Positions 17,269-26,122 are shown, numbered from the stretch's first letter. The stretch is 64,000 nucleotides of DNA from an uncultured Bacilli bacterium (GCA_949425635.1 CASPWD010000001.1:186001-250000), one strand, 5' to 3'. Numbers and translations: made by a program. Notes: a model not told the origin generated them from the sequence alone.

Positions 17269-17911
17269 AATAATAATTTATAAGTCCTTCTACTAATGCA
17301 TTAGCAATCTTTTCTTGATATTCATCTGTTTTCAACAATTCTCTTTCATTAACATTAGATAAAAAACCACATTCAATCAAAACACCTGGCACTTCCAATT
17401 GCTTAAACATATAAATTGTATTTTCTAATTTTTTTTCTTCCATCGGACTTTTTAAATTAGTTTTAAAGCTTTTCTGTAATATCTTAGCTAATCTTTCATT
17501 ACCTTCAGTATAAAACACTTGTGCACCATAATATCTACTATCAGTTAAAAAGTTCATATGAATACTTAAATATAAGTCTGCACCACTTTCATTAATATAT
17601 TTTATTCTGTTATCAAAATCACTTTTTTTTCTTCTTGAAGCATCTGGTGAACTTAAATCATAATCTCCATCTCTCGTTAAAAGTACATTTACACCTTCTT
17701 TAATTAACTTATCTTTTATTTTTAGAGCAACACTTAAATTAATGTCACTTTCAAATACATCTTCAGAAGATGTCCCTTTATCTTTTCCCCCATGGCCAAC
17801 ATCAATAACAATAACCTTCCCCATTAACTTTGTATTTATTTCTTTACTAGAAACAATATTAACTGTTAATAACGTTAAAGTTATCAACATAAAACAAAAA
17901 TATCTCTTCAT
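17267..17911 (-). CDS. N-acetylmuramoyl-L-alanine amidase, CwlD-like
   Basis: 214 residues: an N-terminal signal sequence or anchor (residues ~4-22, FCFMLITLTLLTVNIVSS) followed by one Amidase_3 domain. Zinc ligands are seen in VIDVGHGGKD (His near 40), the Glu of the SDINLSVALK region, and LSIHMNF; the catalytic Glu lies in GVLIECGFLSN near residue 178. Length and organisation resemble CwlD, which makes muramic lactam in spore cortex. That would fit the other spore genes here, but a vegetative amidase cannot be excluded. Monocistronic in appearance, convergent with the phospholipase-like gene. Confidence 0.85.
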   Translation of the reverse strand: MKRYFCFMLITLTLLTVNIVSSKEINTKLMGKVIVIDVGHGGKDKGTSSEDVFESDINLSVALKIKDKLIKEGVNVLLTRDGDYDLSSPDASRRKKSDFDNRIKYINESGADLYLSIHMNFLTDSRYYGAQVFYTEGNERLAKILQKSFKTNLKSPMEEKKLENTIYMFKQLEVPGVLIECGFLSNVNERELLKTDEYQEKIANALVEGLINYY

Positions 17912-17929
17912 ATTAAAAATTTATTCAAA

Positions 17930-17966
17930 AAAACAAAAAAAAGAATAAATATCAAAGTATTATTCT
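17930..17966 (-). terminator. Terminator of the acyltransferase gene
   Basis: AGAATAAATA (17942-17951) pairs imperfectly with TATTATTCT (17958-17966), and TTTTTTTTG follows on the minus strand. Confidence 0.6.
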
Positions 17967-17972
17967 ACATAA

Positions 17973-18992
17973 TTAAATTACTATTTTATCTTTTTTTAAT
18001 AAACTAAATAGACTATATCTTATAAATTCTATAGCAAGTAAAATTATATATAAAAATACAGCTATAAAAAGAATATAAATAATATACAAAAAACTATTTT
18101 TTAAACTACAATCAAGTTTTAACCAAGTATATAAATGTTCCCTCATAAACAAATTATCATGAATTAAATATACTCCTAACGTCATTTTTGATATATAATT
18201 AATTCTTTTACTACTAAACTTAAAAGTATAAAATATCAAGAAATAACTAACACTTTGGATTATTACAAAAAAATTATTATAATTTAACAAATTATTCCCA
18301 TATAATGAATCTCCTAGTAAAATATAGCATAAATAATTCATTAACACACAACACAGAAATAATATAGCCAAAAAATTTCTATGACATTTTATCACATTCT
18401 CTTTATCATCTAAGTTATCTCTTAAATAAGCACCTATTAAATAAATAAAAACAAAGTATGTAAAGATATACCAATCACTATTAGCAAGTAACGAAATATT
18501 AAATGTCATCGGAATTACAATAAACATTATCAAAAACATTAAAAGAAATATACAAAAAAACTTGTTAGATAGAATACTTATTAACTTATTGATCAAAGGA
18601 CTAATTAAATATACCAAAATGTAATATTTTAAAAACCAATAACTATTAAAGTTTTTAATGAAAAATAATAAAATTTCCCATATATTAAAATCAATTATAT
18701 TAAATAAAAGCAAAAATAATAGCAAAATAACTAAATAAAATATTCCTAAAAAGAATAATTTTAATACCTTCATTAATTTAAATTCTGACTTACACTGATA
18801 ATATCCAGTTATCAATATAAAAGAATTAACATGAACCAATGATATTAATTCCAATATTATTAAAATGTTTTTTACAAAAGTATTTGAACATAAATTTATT
18901 AAATTTCCATGGTGTATTACATGAAATAGCAAAATAAAAAACATTGAAATTATTCTCATTAATTCAAAATTTGAACTTCTCTCCTTACTCAT
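17973..18992 (-). CDS. Acyltransferase 3 family membrane protein
   Basis: 339 residues with about ten hydrophobic helices. The N-terminus NFELMRIISMFFILLFHVIHHG carries the conserved Arg and the His (near residue 23) of the acyltransferase 3 / OafA family, which move acetyl or other acyl groups onto cell-surface polymers. LIHDNLFMREH near residue 275 is another typical family stretch. The acceptor (peptidoglycan, teichoic acid or exopolysaccharide) cannot be told. ATG 18992 has an AGAGGTG ribosome-binding site. Composition is very A/T- and Phe/Leu/Ile-rich, as expected for a polytopic protein in this genome. Confidence 0.82.
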   Translation of the reverse strand: MSKERSSNFELMRIISMFFILLFHVIHHGNLINLCSNTFVKNILIILELISLVHVNSFILITGYYQCKSEFKLMKVLKLFFLGIFYLVILLLFLLLFNIIDFNIWEILLFFIKNFNSYWFLKYYILVYLISPLINKLISILSNKFFCIFLLMFLIMFIVIPMTFNISLLANSDWYIFTYFVFIYLIGAYLRDNLDDKENVIKCHRNFLAILFLCCVLMNYLCYILLGDSLYGNNLLNYNNFFVIIQSVSYFLIFYTFKFSSKRINYISKMTLGVYLIHDNLFMREHLYTWLKLDCSLKNSFLYIIYILFIAVFLYIILLAIEFIRYSLFSLLKKDKIVI

Positions 18993-19088
18993 GTCACACC
19001 TCTTTTTTATCTACGTTATCTAAAGTATATATCAAAAATTTCCAGAAAAAAAGACTATTAACTTTTACATTAACAATCTTCTAAATAA

Positions 19089-19988
19089 CTATTTTACTAA
19101 TTCTGTACCAGCATAATAGTAGTTTAATCTATCTGCTGTTTTAAAAATATGTTTAAAAGTTAAATTATCAGCATTTCTTAGTTCAAAATAATATTGATTA
19201 CTATCACTTGAATGTAAATAATAATTATCGTATTGACTGTTTTCATTAACAACAGTACTTCTATTATCTTTTAAATAACCTTTTTCATATATAACAATAG
19301 TTCCATCTTCATCTCTAGTAACTTTATTTATTGTAAATTTACTTTCTAATGCTCCTGTAATTCCACTCTCATTCAATATTTTTCCACACATATAGTAATT
19401 ATTATCTTCCGAATCAATAATACATTTAGTGGTATTATTTGGTTTAAATTCTACACTAGTATCTAATAATTCATCATTGAATATTTTTTTATTTGTTTCA
19501 GTAAATAAGTTTCTTTCTAAACGTTGAAGTGTACATTTTTCTAAATATGTACCATCTTCTAAAGTATCTACTAAAAAATCATAGTTACATTTATCACTAC
19601 CATACCATAGTGACTCTATTTCTTTAGACGTATTTTTTTTATTTAAAATTAAATTGTCATAAATAAATGTTAATTTAGTTGTATTATCCATTGTACTTAC
19701 ACTAACCCCTATTGTTGTATAAAACATTGGATCATTATTAAGCATCGCATATAAAGAATCTACTAATTCTTTAGTTTGTTTATCATTAGTAATATCATCT
19801 GGGCCACTATTTTTTTCTTGAACATCAGGCTCTGGTTCTTCTCTTGACTCTAAATACATCTTTGTCCCATAAATACCAACACCAGTACCTATAACTAAAA
19901 ATAAAATAACTATAAAAATATTTCTTAAAGTATGACTATGCTTTTTTACTACTATTTCATCTTCATTATCTATTTTTTTACTTCCCAT
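19089..19988 (-). CDS. Membrane-anchored protein of unknown function
   Basis: 299 residues from the ATG at 19988. The open frame reaches to 20192, but that would overlap the radical SAM gene, and the promoter at 20017-20045 lies inside it. A cytoplasmic KKIDNEDEIVVKKHSH tail precedes one membrane helix (residues ~25-48), followed by an acidic linker and an external domain of ~230 residues with Tyr- and Asn-rich strands and four Cys (GSDKCNYD, KCTLQ, TKCIID, YMCGK) that could form disulfides. I do not recognise the family. It follows the two radical SAM genes but has its own promoter. Confidence 0.7.
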   Translation of the reverse strand: MGSKKIDNEDEIVVKKHSHTLRNIFIVILFLVIGTGVGIYGTKMYLESREEPEPDVQEKNSGPDDITNDKQTKELVDSLYAMLNNDPMFYTTIGVSVSTMDNTTKLTFIYDNLILNKKNTSKEIESLWYGSDKCNYDFLVDTLEDGTYLEKCTLQRLERNLFTETNKKIFNDELLDTSVEFKPNNTTKCIIDSEDNNYYMCGKILNESGITGALESKFTINKVTRDEDGTIVIYEKGYLKDNRSTVVNENSQYDNYYLHSSDSNQYYFELRNADNLTFKHIFKTADRLNYYYAGTELVK

Positions 19989-20016
19989 AAAGATACACCC
20001 TTCCATTCTTACCCTA

Positions 20017-20045
20017 ATTATAAAGAAAAACACCAAACATAGCAA
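20017..20045 (-). promoter_or_regulatory. Promoter of the anchored unknown gene
   Basis: Perfect -10 TATAAT (20017-20022), 17-base spacer and -35 TTGCTA (20040-20045) on the minus strand. This supports the start at 19988. Confidence 0.75.
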
Positions 20046-20085
20046 TTGGTATTTATTCCATTTTATCTTTATAACATAAACTTTA

Positions 20086-20119
20086 CAAAAAAAGAACAAT
20101 AAATCATTATCCATTGTTC
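20086..20119 (-). terminator. Terminator of the radical SAM pair
   Basis: GAACAAT (20094-20100) pairs with ATTGTTC (20113-20119), followed by TTTTTTTGT on the minus strand. It separates the radical SAM genes from the next transcription unit. Confidence 0.75.
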
Positions 20120-20124
20120 CATAA

Positions 20125-20943
20125 TTAATTTTTCTTAGTTTTTTGCAGAAGTTTTGCTTCAGCAGCTTCTCGTTTTCTATCTTGAATTTCAATATACTTT
20201 TCTATAGCTTCCCTTAAACCTAACTGATTAACGTTTAAACCTGTTTCCATTTCTTCCTGATCTTCTTCAACATATTCCAACCCATAGCCAACAATATTTC
20301 CGTGAACATCAATCGTTAATTGACCAAATAGATAATCATCTAAAAAGAAAAGTCTTTCTCCAGTTCTCAAAGGAATTCCTATTGCTTCTGTAGTTGTATA
20401 AGCACATTTTATCATTTTATTAATCTCAGCTAATCTTTCTAAAGTTAATGTTTTAGTTCTTCCTTTAAATTCTAAGAGTTGAGTATACATAACCTCTTCT
20501 TCGGTACCATACATTTTTAATCCTAAAACCTCTTTATAAATATTATAATTTAAATTTCGTCTTTCTAATAAACCTAATCTATCTAACTCTAATAAATGAA
20601 ATATATCATCAGACATTAGCATTCTTAAAAATGCAAGCTCCTGAAACTCTTTTAATACTCTTAAAATACGAGGACTATATATCGTTCCATTAGTTATCAA
20701 TCTAATTTCACCAACTTGAATTCTCCTATTTCTAATAATAGAAGCTAAATGTTCTAACTGCTGCACTGCGATTAAAGGTTCTCCTCCTGTTAATAAAATT
20801 AAATCAACCTTCGTAATATCTTTAAAAATATTATCCAAAGTTTCCAGACTCATATTAACACATTCTTTTTCCCCACGTAAGCAATGTTCACAATACAAAG
20901 TACAATTTCTTGTAATTCCTAAATGTATTTCACTAACAAACAT
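20125..20943 (-). CDS. Radical SAM protein (tandem copy 2)
   Basis: 272 residues. The cluster motif CTLYCEHCLRG (CxxxCxxC, Cys 14, 18 and 21) binds the [4Fe-4S] cluster that cleaves SAM. LLTGGEPLI near residue 55 is the conserved GGEP SAM-binding motif, and IRLITNGTI follows. No C-terminal SPASM/Twitch Cys cluster is visible. The C-terminal third (DVHGNIVGYGLEYVEEDQEE) is shared with the paralogue 12 bases upstream, showing a tandem duplication. The substrate is unknown and no precursor-peptide ORF was seen nearby. AGAGGTG ribosome-binding site before ATG 20943; a terminator follows. Confidence 0.85.
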   Translation of the reverse strand: MFVSEIHLGITRNCTLYCEHCLRGEKECVNMSLETLDNIFKDITKVDLILLTGGEPLIAVQQLEHLASIIRNRRIQVGEIRLITNGTIYSPRILRVLKEFQELAFLRMLMSDDIFHLLELDRLGLLERRNLNYNIYKEVLGLKMYGTEEEVMYTQLLEFKGRTKTLTLERLAEINKMIKCAYTTTEAIGIPLRTGERLFFLDDYLFGQLTIDVHGNIVGYGLEYVEEDQEEMETGLNVNQLGLREAIEKYIEIQDRKREAAEAKLLQKTKKN

Positions 20944-20955
20944 AAAACACCTCTT

Positions 20956-21750
20956 TTATAAAGTAAATCTAGCAGCTATTACATCTACTTTGTCTAAATA
21001 ATCAGTAAACTTTCTAACAGCTCCTCTAAAACCTAACTCATTAATATTAATACCACTTTTTTCTGCTTCAATATCTTCTTCTTTAAAAGACTGTCCATAA
21101 CTTACAATATTACCATTTACATCTACTGGTATATATCCAATAACATATCCACCACTAAAATAAGTAGTCGGTTGTCTCATTGTCCTTACACCATCTGTAA
21201 TTGTGAATTCAAAATTGCTCTGTTTATTAATCTCAGCCAATCTTTCCTTTGTCAAAGTCTCAGCTCTTCCACAATAAGATAATTCAACTTCACTAGTCTT
21301 TTTATAATCTGAGCCATATTCTATAGCATTAAATAATTCTTTCAAAATTTGCAAGTTTTTATCTCTTAAATCTTTTAAGCCTAATCTTTCTAATTCTAAT
21401 AAATGAAATATGTCAGATGATACAACTATGTTCAAACGAGCTAAAGATTTAAGCTCTTTTAAAATTCTTAAAACCCTTGCACTCATAATTGTTCCGTTTG
21501 TTATAATCTGAATATAACCAACGTTAATTTCACGTGTCCTTAAAACATCTATCAAATATTCTAGTTCTTGTACTGCAATTAATGGTTCACCACCAGTTAA
21601 TAATAAATTAGATACAGAAGTAACATCTTTGAATATATTATCTATAGTATTTTTTCCTATATTAATACATTCCTTTTCACCACGTAAACAATGTTCACAA
21701 TACAAAGTACAATTTCTAGTCATTTCTATATGCAACTCTTGAACAAACAT
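20956..21750 (-). CDS. Radical SAM protein (tandem copy 1)
   Basis: 264 residues from ATG 21750, chosen over 21789 because AGAGGGG sits 6 bases before it and the sequence then aligns with copy 2. It has the same CTLYCEHCLRG cluster motif near residue 13, LLTGGEPLIAV near 54 and IQIITNGTI near 82. The two proteins share long segments at both ends (NCTLYCEHCLRGEKEC, EINKx, DVNGNIVSYG/DVHGNIVGYG). The centre diverges, so the copies may act on different substrates or form a heterodimer (inference). First gene of the pair; the rpsI terminator lies upstream. Confidence 0.85.
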   Translation of the reverse strand: MFVQELHIEMTRNCTLYCEHCLRGEKECINIGKNTIDNIFKDVTSVSNLLLTGGEPLIAVQELEYLIDVLRTREINVGYIQIITNGTIMSARVLRILKELKSLARLNIVVSSDIFHLLELERLGLKDLRDKNLQILKELFNAIEYGSDYKKTSEVELSYCGRAETLTKERLAEINKQSNFEFTITDGVRTMRQPTTYFSGGYVIGYIPVDVNGNIVSYGQSFKEEDIEAEKSGININELGFRGAVRKFTDYLDKVDVIAARFTL

Positions 21751-21859
21751 AATAAACCCCTCTTTTTTGAATAAAAGATATTTTAACACACCCTACTATA
21801 TTATCAAAATTTTTCTAAATAAAAACACACCATCAATATATTTCACAAACATAATAGTG

Positions 21860-21890
21860 CAAAAGAAAAAAGCCCGAATATATCGGACTT
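21860..21890 (-). terminator. Terminator of rplM-rpsI
   Basis: AAGCCCGA (21870-21877) pairs with TCGGACTT (21883-21890) with one mismatch, then TTTTTTCTTTT follows on the minus strand. Confidence 0.85.
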
Positions 21891-21911
21891 TGGTATTGAA
21901 ACTTGTAAATA

Positions 21912-22328
21912 TTAACGTTTACTGAATTGTGGAGCACGTCTTGCTTTTTTAAGACCTGGTTTTTTACGTTCTTTACTTCTTGGATCTCTTGTAACGAATC
22001 CAGCAGTTTTAAGAGTTTTTCTATAAGCATCTTCTCTAGTTTGATCAGCATCTGCATCGAATGCTAATAAAGCACGAGTAATACCTAATCTAATAGCACC
22101 AGTTTGACCAGAGAATCCTCCGCCTTTAACTGTTACATCAATGTCGAATTTATCTTCATTTCCAGTTGCTACTAATGGTTGTTTTAAATCCATTACTAAT
22201 ACTGCAAAAGGCATGTATTCATTAACATCTTTACCATTAACAGTAATATTACCTTTTCCAGCTGTCATTCTAACTTGAGCAACAGAACGTTTTCTACGTC
22301 CAGTAGCTGTCCATACTTGTTTAGCCAT
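21912..22328 (-). CDS. rpsI: 30S ribosomal protein S9
   Basis: 138 residues, slightly longer than the usual ~130 because of a short N-terminal addition ([17 protein letters not shown]). S9 contacts 16S rRNA in the small-subunit head, and its C-terminal tail reaches the P-site tRNA. The conserved ending [11 protein letters not shown] and the [15 protein letters not shown] segment near residue 70 are diagnostic. It sits 13 bases after rplM, the standard L13-S9 operon, and is closed by the terminator at 21860-21890. Confidence 0.98.
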   Translation of the reverse strand: MAKQVWTATGRRKRSVAQVRMTAGKGNITVNGKDVNEYMPFAVLVMDLKQPLVATGNEDKFDIDVTVKGGGFSGQTGAIRLGITRALLAFDADADQTREDAYRKTLKTAGFVTRDPRSKERKKPGLKKARRAPQFSKR

Positions 22329-22341
22329 AAATTAAAACCTC

Positions 22342-22773
22342 CTAGTTAACTTTCATTTCGATTGGTTGTTGAGCTGAATGTTTGTGTTCAGGACCAGCAT
22401 AAACGAATAATTTCTTACCCATAGCTCTTCCTAATCTACCTTTTGGTAACATTCCTCTAACAGCTCTTTCGATCATTTCTTCTGGATATTTTTCGATCAT
22501 TGTTTTAGCATTTCTTTCTCTTAAACCACCAACGTAACCACTATGATTATAATATTTCTTATCCTCTAGTTTATTACCAGTTAGTTTAACCTTTTCAGCA
22601 TTTACTACGATTACGTAGTCTCCACAATCGATGTGTGGTGTAAATGTAGCTTTATGTTTACCTTTTAAAACTACAGCAACTTTAGAAGCTAATCTACCTA
22701 AAGTAACACCTTCAGCATCGATAACATACCATTTACGTTCAACAGTTTCTTTCTTTTGCATAAATGTATTCAT
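22342..22773 (-). CDS. rplM: 50S ribosomal protein L13
   Basis: 143 residues, normal length. L13 is an early-assembling 23S rRNA-binding protein. [16 protein letters not shown] near the N-terminus, [12 protein letters not shown] near residue 75 and [12 protein letters not shown] near residue 105 are the family signatures. First gene of the L13-S9 operon with a promoter at 22855-22883 and a structured leader of about 75 nt that may mediate autogenous control. It lies downstream of truA, as in B. subtilis. GAAAGG ribosome-binding site before ATG. Confidence 0.98.
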   Translation of the reverse strand: MNTFMQKKETVERKWYVIDAEGVTLGRLASKVAVVLKGKHKATFTPHIDCGDYVIVVNAEKVKLTGNKLEDKKYYNHSGYVGGLRERNAKTMIEKYPEEMIERAVRGMLPKGRLGRAMGKKLFVYAGPEHKHSAQQPIEMKVN

Positions 22774-22848
22774 ATCAAATTTCCTTTCACTGTCTTTCTC
22801 TGCTTCGCTTTCCCAGGGCTAACAAAGTCCAACAAATAAAATGTACCA
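22774..22848 (-). promoter_or_regulatory. rplM 5' leader, candidate L13 autoregulatory RNA
   Basis: The 75-nt untranslated leader contains GC-rich segments unusual for this genome (GTTAGCCCTGGG and AAAGCGAAGCAGAGAAAG) that can fold. L13 leaders with autogenous control are known in Bacilli. Position and composition fit, but I could not confirm the consensus fold by eye. Confidence 0.5.
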
Positions 22849-22854
22849 GTTAAA

Positions 22855-22883
22855 ATTATATGAGAAAGTCCCCTAAAAGTCAA
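22855..22883 (-). promoter_or_regulatory. Promoter of rplM-rpsI
   Basis: Perfect -10 TATAAT (22855-22860), 17-base spacer, -35 TTGACT (22878-22883) on the minus strand. Confidence 0.85.
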
Positions 22884-22912
22884 ATAAAAACTCCACTTTC
22901 TGTGAAGTTTTT
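22880..22912 (-). terminator. Terminator of the ecf-truA operon
   Basis: AAAAACTCCAC (22886-22896) pairs with GTGAAGTTTTT (22902-22912) with one G-U wobble, T run on the minus strand. It ends about 75 bases past truA and abuts the -35 of the rplM promoter. Confidence 0.8.
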
Positions 22913-22988
22913 TACTATTTTTTATTTAAAGTACAATTTTATGTCAACTTTCCCTTATAAAATCAGACTTTTCTCTCTATTTTTATGA

Positions 22989-23708
22989 CTAATACTCTAT
23001 ATTCTCTAAATATAATCCACAAGCAGGAGCTGTATACCCCATTATTTCATCTTTACTATCTAACATCTCTTTTACCTTACTGGTACTATCTTTACCGCGA
23101 CCAACTTCTATCATCATACCAACTAGGTTTCTTACCATATATCTATAAAAGCTTTTTCCTTCAAATATAATATTAAGAATATCTCCATCCATTACAAACT
23201 CTATTTCGTATACAATTGCTGTGTAATCTTCTCTTTCACCTGCTACAAAATTATGAAAATCATGAATTCCTAAATACAGGTTTGCTACTTCTTTCATCTT
23301 CTCTACATCTAACTTATATTCACTTTGATAAACATAATCATTAATTATTGGACTAAATTCCCCTAAATTTATCTTATATATATACTTCTTCCTTTTTACA
23401 CTAAACCTTGCATGTACATCATCACTAACTTGCTTAACTTCTTTAACATATATATCAGGCTTCACCAAAGAATTAAGAGCTCTCTTTAAGCCTTCTTCAC
23501 TTATATCAATATCTAATTTAAAAGATACTCTTTGTCCATTAGCATGAACTCCACGATCAGTTCTACCTGCTCCCTTAACAACAACACTCTGTTTATTTAT
23601 TTTACTAAGTGCATCCTCCAAAACCTTCTGAACACTTTTCTCCTCATTCAACCTTTGAAAACCAAAGAACTTACTTCCATCATAAGCTATCGTTATTAAA
23701 TAATTCAT
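22989..23708 (-). CDS. truA: tRNA pseudouridine(38-40) synthase
   Basis: 239 residues, usual TruA length. It isomerises uridines 38-40 in the anticodon stem-loop. The catalytic Asp is in GAGRTDRGVHANGQ near residue 51. YDGSKFFGFQRL at the N-terminus and KSFYRYMVRNLVGMMIEVGRGK near residue 180 are family motifs. Its start lies one base before the ecfT stop region, so it is the last gene of the ecfA1-ecfA2-ecfT-truA operon, the same order as in B. subtilis. Confidence 0.97.
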   Translation of the reverse strand: MNYLITIAYDGSKFFGFQRLNEEKSVQKVLEDALSKINKQSVVVKGAGRTDRGVHANGQRVSFKLDIDISEEGLKRALNSLVKPDIYVKEVKQVSDDVHARFSVKRKKYIYKINLGEFSPIINDYVYQSEYKLDVEKMKEVANLYLGIHDFHNFVAGEREDYTAIVYEIEFVMDGDILNIIFEGKSFYRYMVRNLVGMMIEVGRGKDSTSKVKEMLDSKDEIMGYTAPACGLYLENIEY

Positions 23709-24455
23709 CTATCTCACCTTCAGTATATAAAATACAATCATTCCTATATTAAGTATTACATAAATATAATCAAAAACACATAGTTTATTCTTATACCTAT
23801 ACTTCTTCTTTACTTTATTATCATACATTCTATATTTCATATCATTTTTTCTAGCTAACATCTTTTCTTTAGTGTCATCTAAAACGAACTTAAAATTACT
23901 CGCCTTTATCTTCCATTTTTCAATAATATTGCTATGATTATAAACAATCCCCTTTATCTCACTATTAATAATTCTATCTTTATAGCTTTCCATAAAACAC
24001 TGAGCATAAACAAACAAATCAATAATAAATATTGAAATTCTTGATTCACCAAGTCCAACTAAATTAAATAGATTGACAATTTTTGAGCAAGCCTTACCAA
24101 TACTTTCCCTTGTCGTCGTAAATACTATTACACTTAAATAAAGAACAAAAAAGACAAATTTAAATACCACAATATTCATATTTATTAAATCCATATTAAA
24201 ATGATACATCATAAAATAAGCAATTATTATCACATACTTAAGTCGCCATACGACTTTCAAATACCTCATCATATCAATATTACTTAAAAGCATAAGCATA
24301 AAAACAAAACTAATATTACATACAAACAAAATATTATCAAATCGTAGCAAACATATTAATACATAGACAAACAAACCCAATAACTTAATTACTGGATTTA
24401 TTCTATGTACACATGATACCTCTCCACAAAAAGAATACATAAATCTATTTAACAT
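23709..24455 (-). CDS. ecfT: ECF transporter membrane component EcfT
   Basis: 248 residues with about five membrane helices in the first 130 residues and a basic, helical C-terminus. RINPVIKLLGLFVYVLI near residue 19 matches the conserved H-x-LDPR-x-K start of EcfT. The coupling-helix region (GLGESRIS...MESYKDRIINSEIKGI) is poorly conserved and lacks clear ARS/ARG motifs. EcfT normally scaffolds EcfA ATPases and vitamin-binding S subunits. It overlaps ecfA2 by 11 bases. Given the degenerate ATPases next door, transport function is uncertain. Confidence 0.8.
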   Translation of the reverse strand: MLNRFMYSFCGEVSCVHRINPVIKLLGLFVYVLICLLRFDNILFVCNISFVFMLMLLSNIDMMRYLKVVWRLKYVIIIAYFMMYHFNMDLINMNIVVFKFVFFVLYLSVIVFTTTRESIGKACSKIVNLFNLVGLGESRISIFIIDLFVYAQCFMESYKDRIINSEIKGIVYNHSNIIEKWKIKASNFKFVLDDTKEKMLARKNDMKYRMYDNKVKKKYRYKNKLCVFDYIYVILNIGMIVFYILKVR

Positions 24456-25272
24456 TTCTATATAATTCCTTTATTAATTCCTTAATATCAGTATATTCCA
24501 ATATATTGTGTCCATTGGCTTTAGCATACTTCGTAAATTCTACAATAGCTGGCATTTCTACATACTTATATAGCTTATCTTCGTAAAAAATATTCTTATC
24601 ATCGCTTAAAACCATCTTACCTCTGTTGATAACATATACTTTATTCACAATATCAAACATAAAAGTCAAATCAGTTCCAAGTAATATTATTGTCTTATTA
24701 AATTTATTTCTTAATTTCAAAAATAACTTTCGAAAGTATTCTCTATCTCTAAAAATAAAACCTTTTTCAAAATCTTCCAAAATTAAAACCTCTGCATTAT
24801 AACTCATTGCACAAGCTAGCATTACTCGTTTCTTCTCTGTGTAAGAAAGGGTATTCACCTCTCTATCTAAATAATCTTCACTTAATCCAACTATCTTTAA
24901 TGAGTCAACAACATGCTTTGTGACATTACTAGTTCTATAACCATAATTTTTCATAGTAAGTTTTATTTCTTCTTTTACTGTCTTACCTATAAATACTAAA
25001 GGTTCACTAGTTACAAAACCAATCTTTTTTCTAAGTGCATTAACACTATTTATATGGCTACTCCTTTTTATTACAACATCCCCTAATTTTATCTCACCCT
25101 TATTAGGTCGTTTAATTGCCATAATAAGTTCTCCGATAAAGCCAAGATTTTCTCCTACAATACCAACTATCTCACCCTGATTTATTATCATATTAACATC
25201 TTCAAAACAAGTTCTCTCTAGTGCAGTACCCTTATTTTCTTTATAACATAATTTATTAAATACTATTTCCAT
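24445..25272 (-). CDS. ecfA2: EcfA2-like ABC ATPase with lost Walker A
   Basis: 275 residues in the EcfA2 position. The ABC fold is visible, but motifs are degenerate: the P-loop region reads GIVGENLGFIGELI near residues 37-50 with no GK[ST]. The Q-loop is GFVTSEP (no Gln), the signature is LSYTEKKRV instead of LSGGQ, Walker B is VLILEDFE instead of LDEP, and the switch His is Thr (LGTDLTF). It is therefore unlikely to bind or hydrolyse ATP normally. Length is normal and the frame is intact, so it is not a simple pseudogene. It overlaps ecfA1 by 10 bases and ecfT by 11. Confidence 0.82.
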   Translation of the reverse strand: MEIVFNKLCYKENKGTALERTCFEDVNMIINQGEIVGIVGENLGFIGELIMAIKRPNKGEIKLGDVVIKRSSHINSVNALRKKIGFVTSEPLVFIGKTVKEEIKLTMKNYGYRTSNVTKHVVDSLKIVGLSEDYLDREVNTLSYTEKKRVMLACAMSYNAEVLILEDFEKGFIFRDREYFRKLFLKLRNKFNKTIILLGTDLTFMFDIVNKVYVINRGKMVLSDDKNIFYEDKLYKYVEMPAIVEFTKYAKANGHNILEYTDIKELIKELYRNVK

Positions 25273-26063
25273 AAGTTCTTCACCATCGCTTCCTTATTTA
25301 AATAATTCTTCTCTAATAAACCATATAATTTAAGTTGAATAGATAAATCCATCATAAAAGGCAATGAAAAACCAAGTCTCTTAAGTATCTTTTCATTTTC
25401 AAGTACATCCAAAGTTTTACCATCTATTGCACTTATTCCATTATATAAACACATTGTATAATCTGTATACAGAATATCTTCTATATTAGTTGTAACATTT
25501 ATAAGTAATATATTCTTACTATTTAAATAATTAAGTAATAAAATTTTGGTTCTAGTATTTAAATCACTTAATAAATCATCAATCGCAATATAAGTAGGTT
25601 TCATTAAAGCATAAGAAAGAATTTTAACTAAAGTTCTATCATTTAAACTTAAACACTTCAAAGGTTTATTAAGTATCTTATTTATTCCAAAATATTCGTT
25701 AATTTCATTAATTTCTTTTCTTATTTCGGTTTGCTCCACATTCATTTCTTCCAAAGAAAATCTAAGTTCATCTTTAACAGTTTCAGTCAAGAATAAACTA
25801 TCTTTAAAAACTACAGCAATACATTTTCTTAAAGCCTCAAAATTTTCTTCGATAACTTCAATTCTATTAATAAAAACTTCACCTTCATACCTAAGCTCAC
25901 CATTTAATATCTTAAGCAAAGTTGTCTTACCAGAACCAGAGGTCCCAATAATACTCAAAGTCTTCCCTTTTCTTAAAGTAAAATTAATCTCTTTAAATAC
26001 TTTGTGATTATCATCATAGGAAAATTTTAAATCTTTTAATCTTATATTGCCCACAAGAATCAC
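25263..26063 (-). CDS. ecfA1: EcfA1-like ABC ATPase with partly degenerate motifs
   Basis: 266 residues. Walker A is intact (GTSGSGKTT, residues 40-48). The Q-loop Gln is Lys (VVFKDS), the signature is LSLND rather than LSGGQ, and the Walker B carboxylates are DD (IAIDDLLSDL, catalytic Glu replaced by Asp). The H-loop lacks His (NVTTNIED). ATP binding looks possible but hydrolysis is doubtful. First gene of the ecf-truA operon. The start is a GTG at 26063 or 26054, both near GGGTGA; the ATG alternatives lie inside the ABC domain. Confidence 0.82.
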   Translation of the reverse strand: MILVGNIRLKDLKFSYDDNHKVFKEINFTLRKGKTLSIIGTSGSGKTTLLKILNGELRYEGEVFINRIEVIEENFEALRKCIAVVFKDSLFLTETVKDELRFSLEEMNVEQTEIRKEINEINEYFGINKILNKPLKCLSLNDRTLVKILSYALMKPTYIAIDDLLSDLNTRTKILLLNYLNSKNILLINVTTNIEDILYTDYTMCLYNGISAIDGKTLDVLENEKILKRLGFSLPFMMDLSIQLKLYGLLEKNYLNKEAMVKNLWK

Positions 26064-26089
26064 CCACTTACGACCTATTATACATAAAA

Positions 26090-26122
26090 AAAGAAAAAAA
26101 GAAAGTCAATTTTAAACTTTCT
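26090..26122 (-). terminator. Terminator downstream of nrdG
   Basis: AGAAAGT (26100-26106) pairs with ACTTTCT (26116-26122), then TTTTTTTCTTTTTTT on the minus strand, about 90 bases after the nrdG stop and before ecfA1. Confidence 0.75.

Noticed and set aside
19989-20192. N-terminal extension of the anchored unknown protein
   Set aside because: It would overlap the radical SAM gene and contains the promoter and a terminator; the ATG at 19988 fits better.
21833-22057. 74-codon minus-strand frame overlapping rpsI
   Set aside because: Out-of-frame shadow of rpsI running through its terminator.
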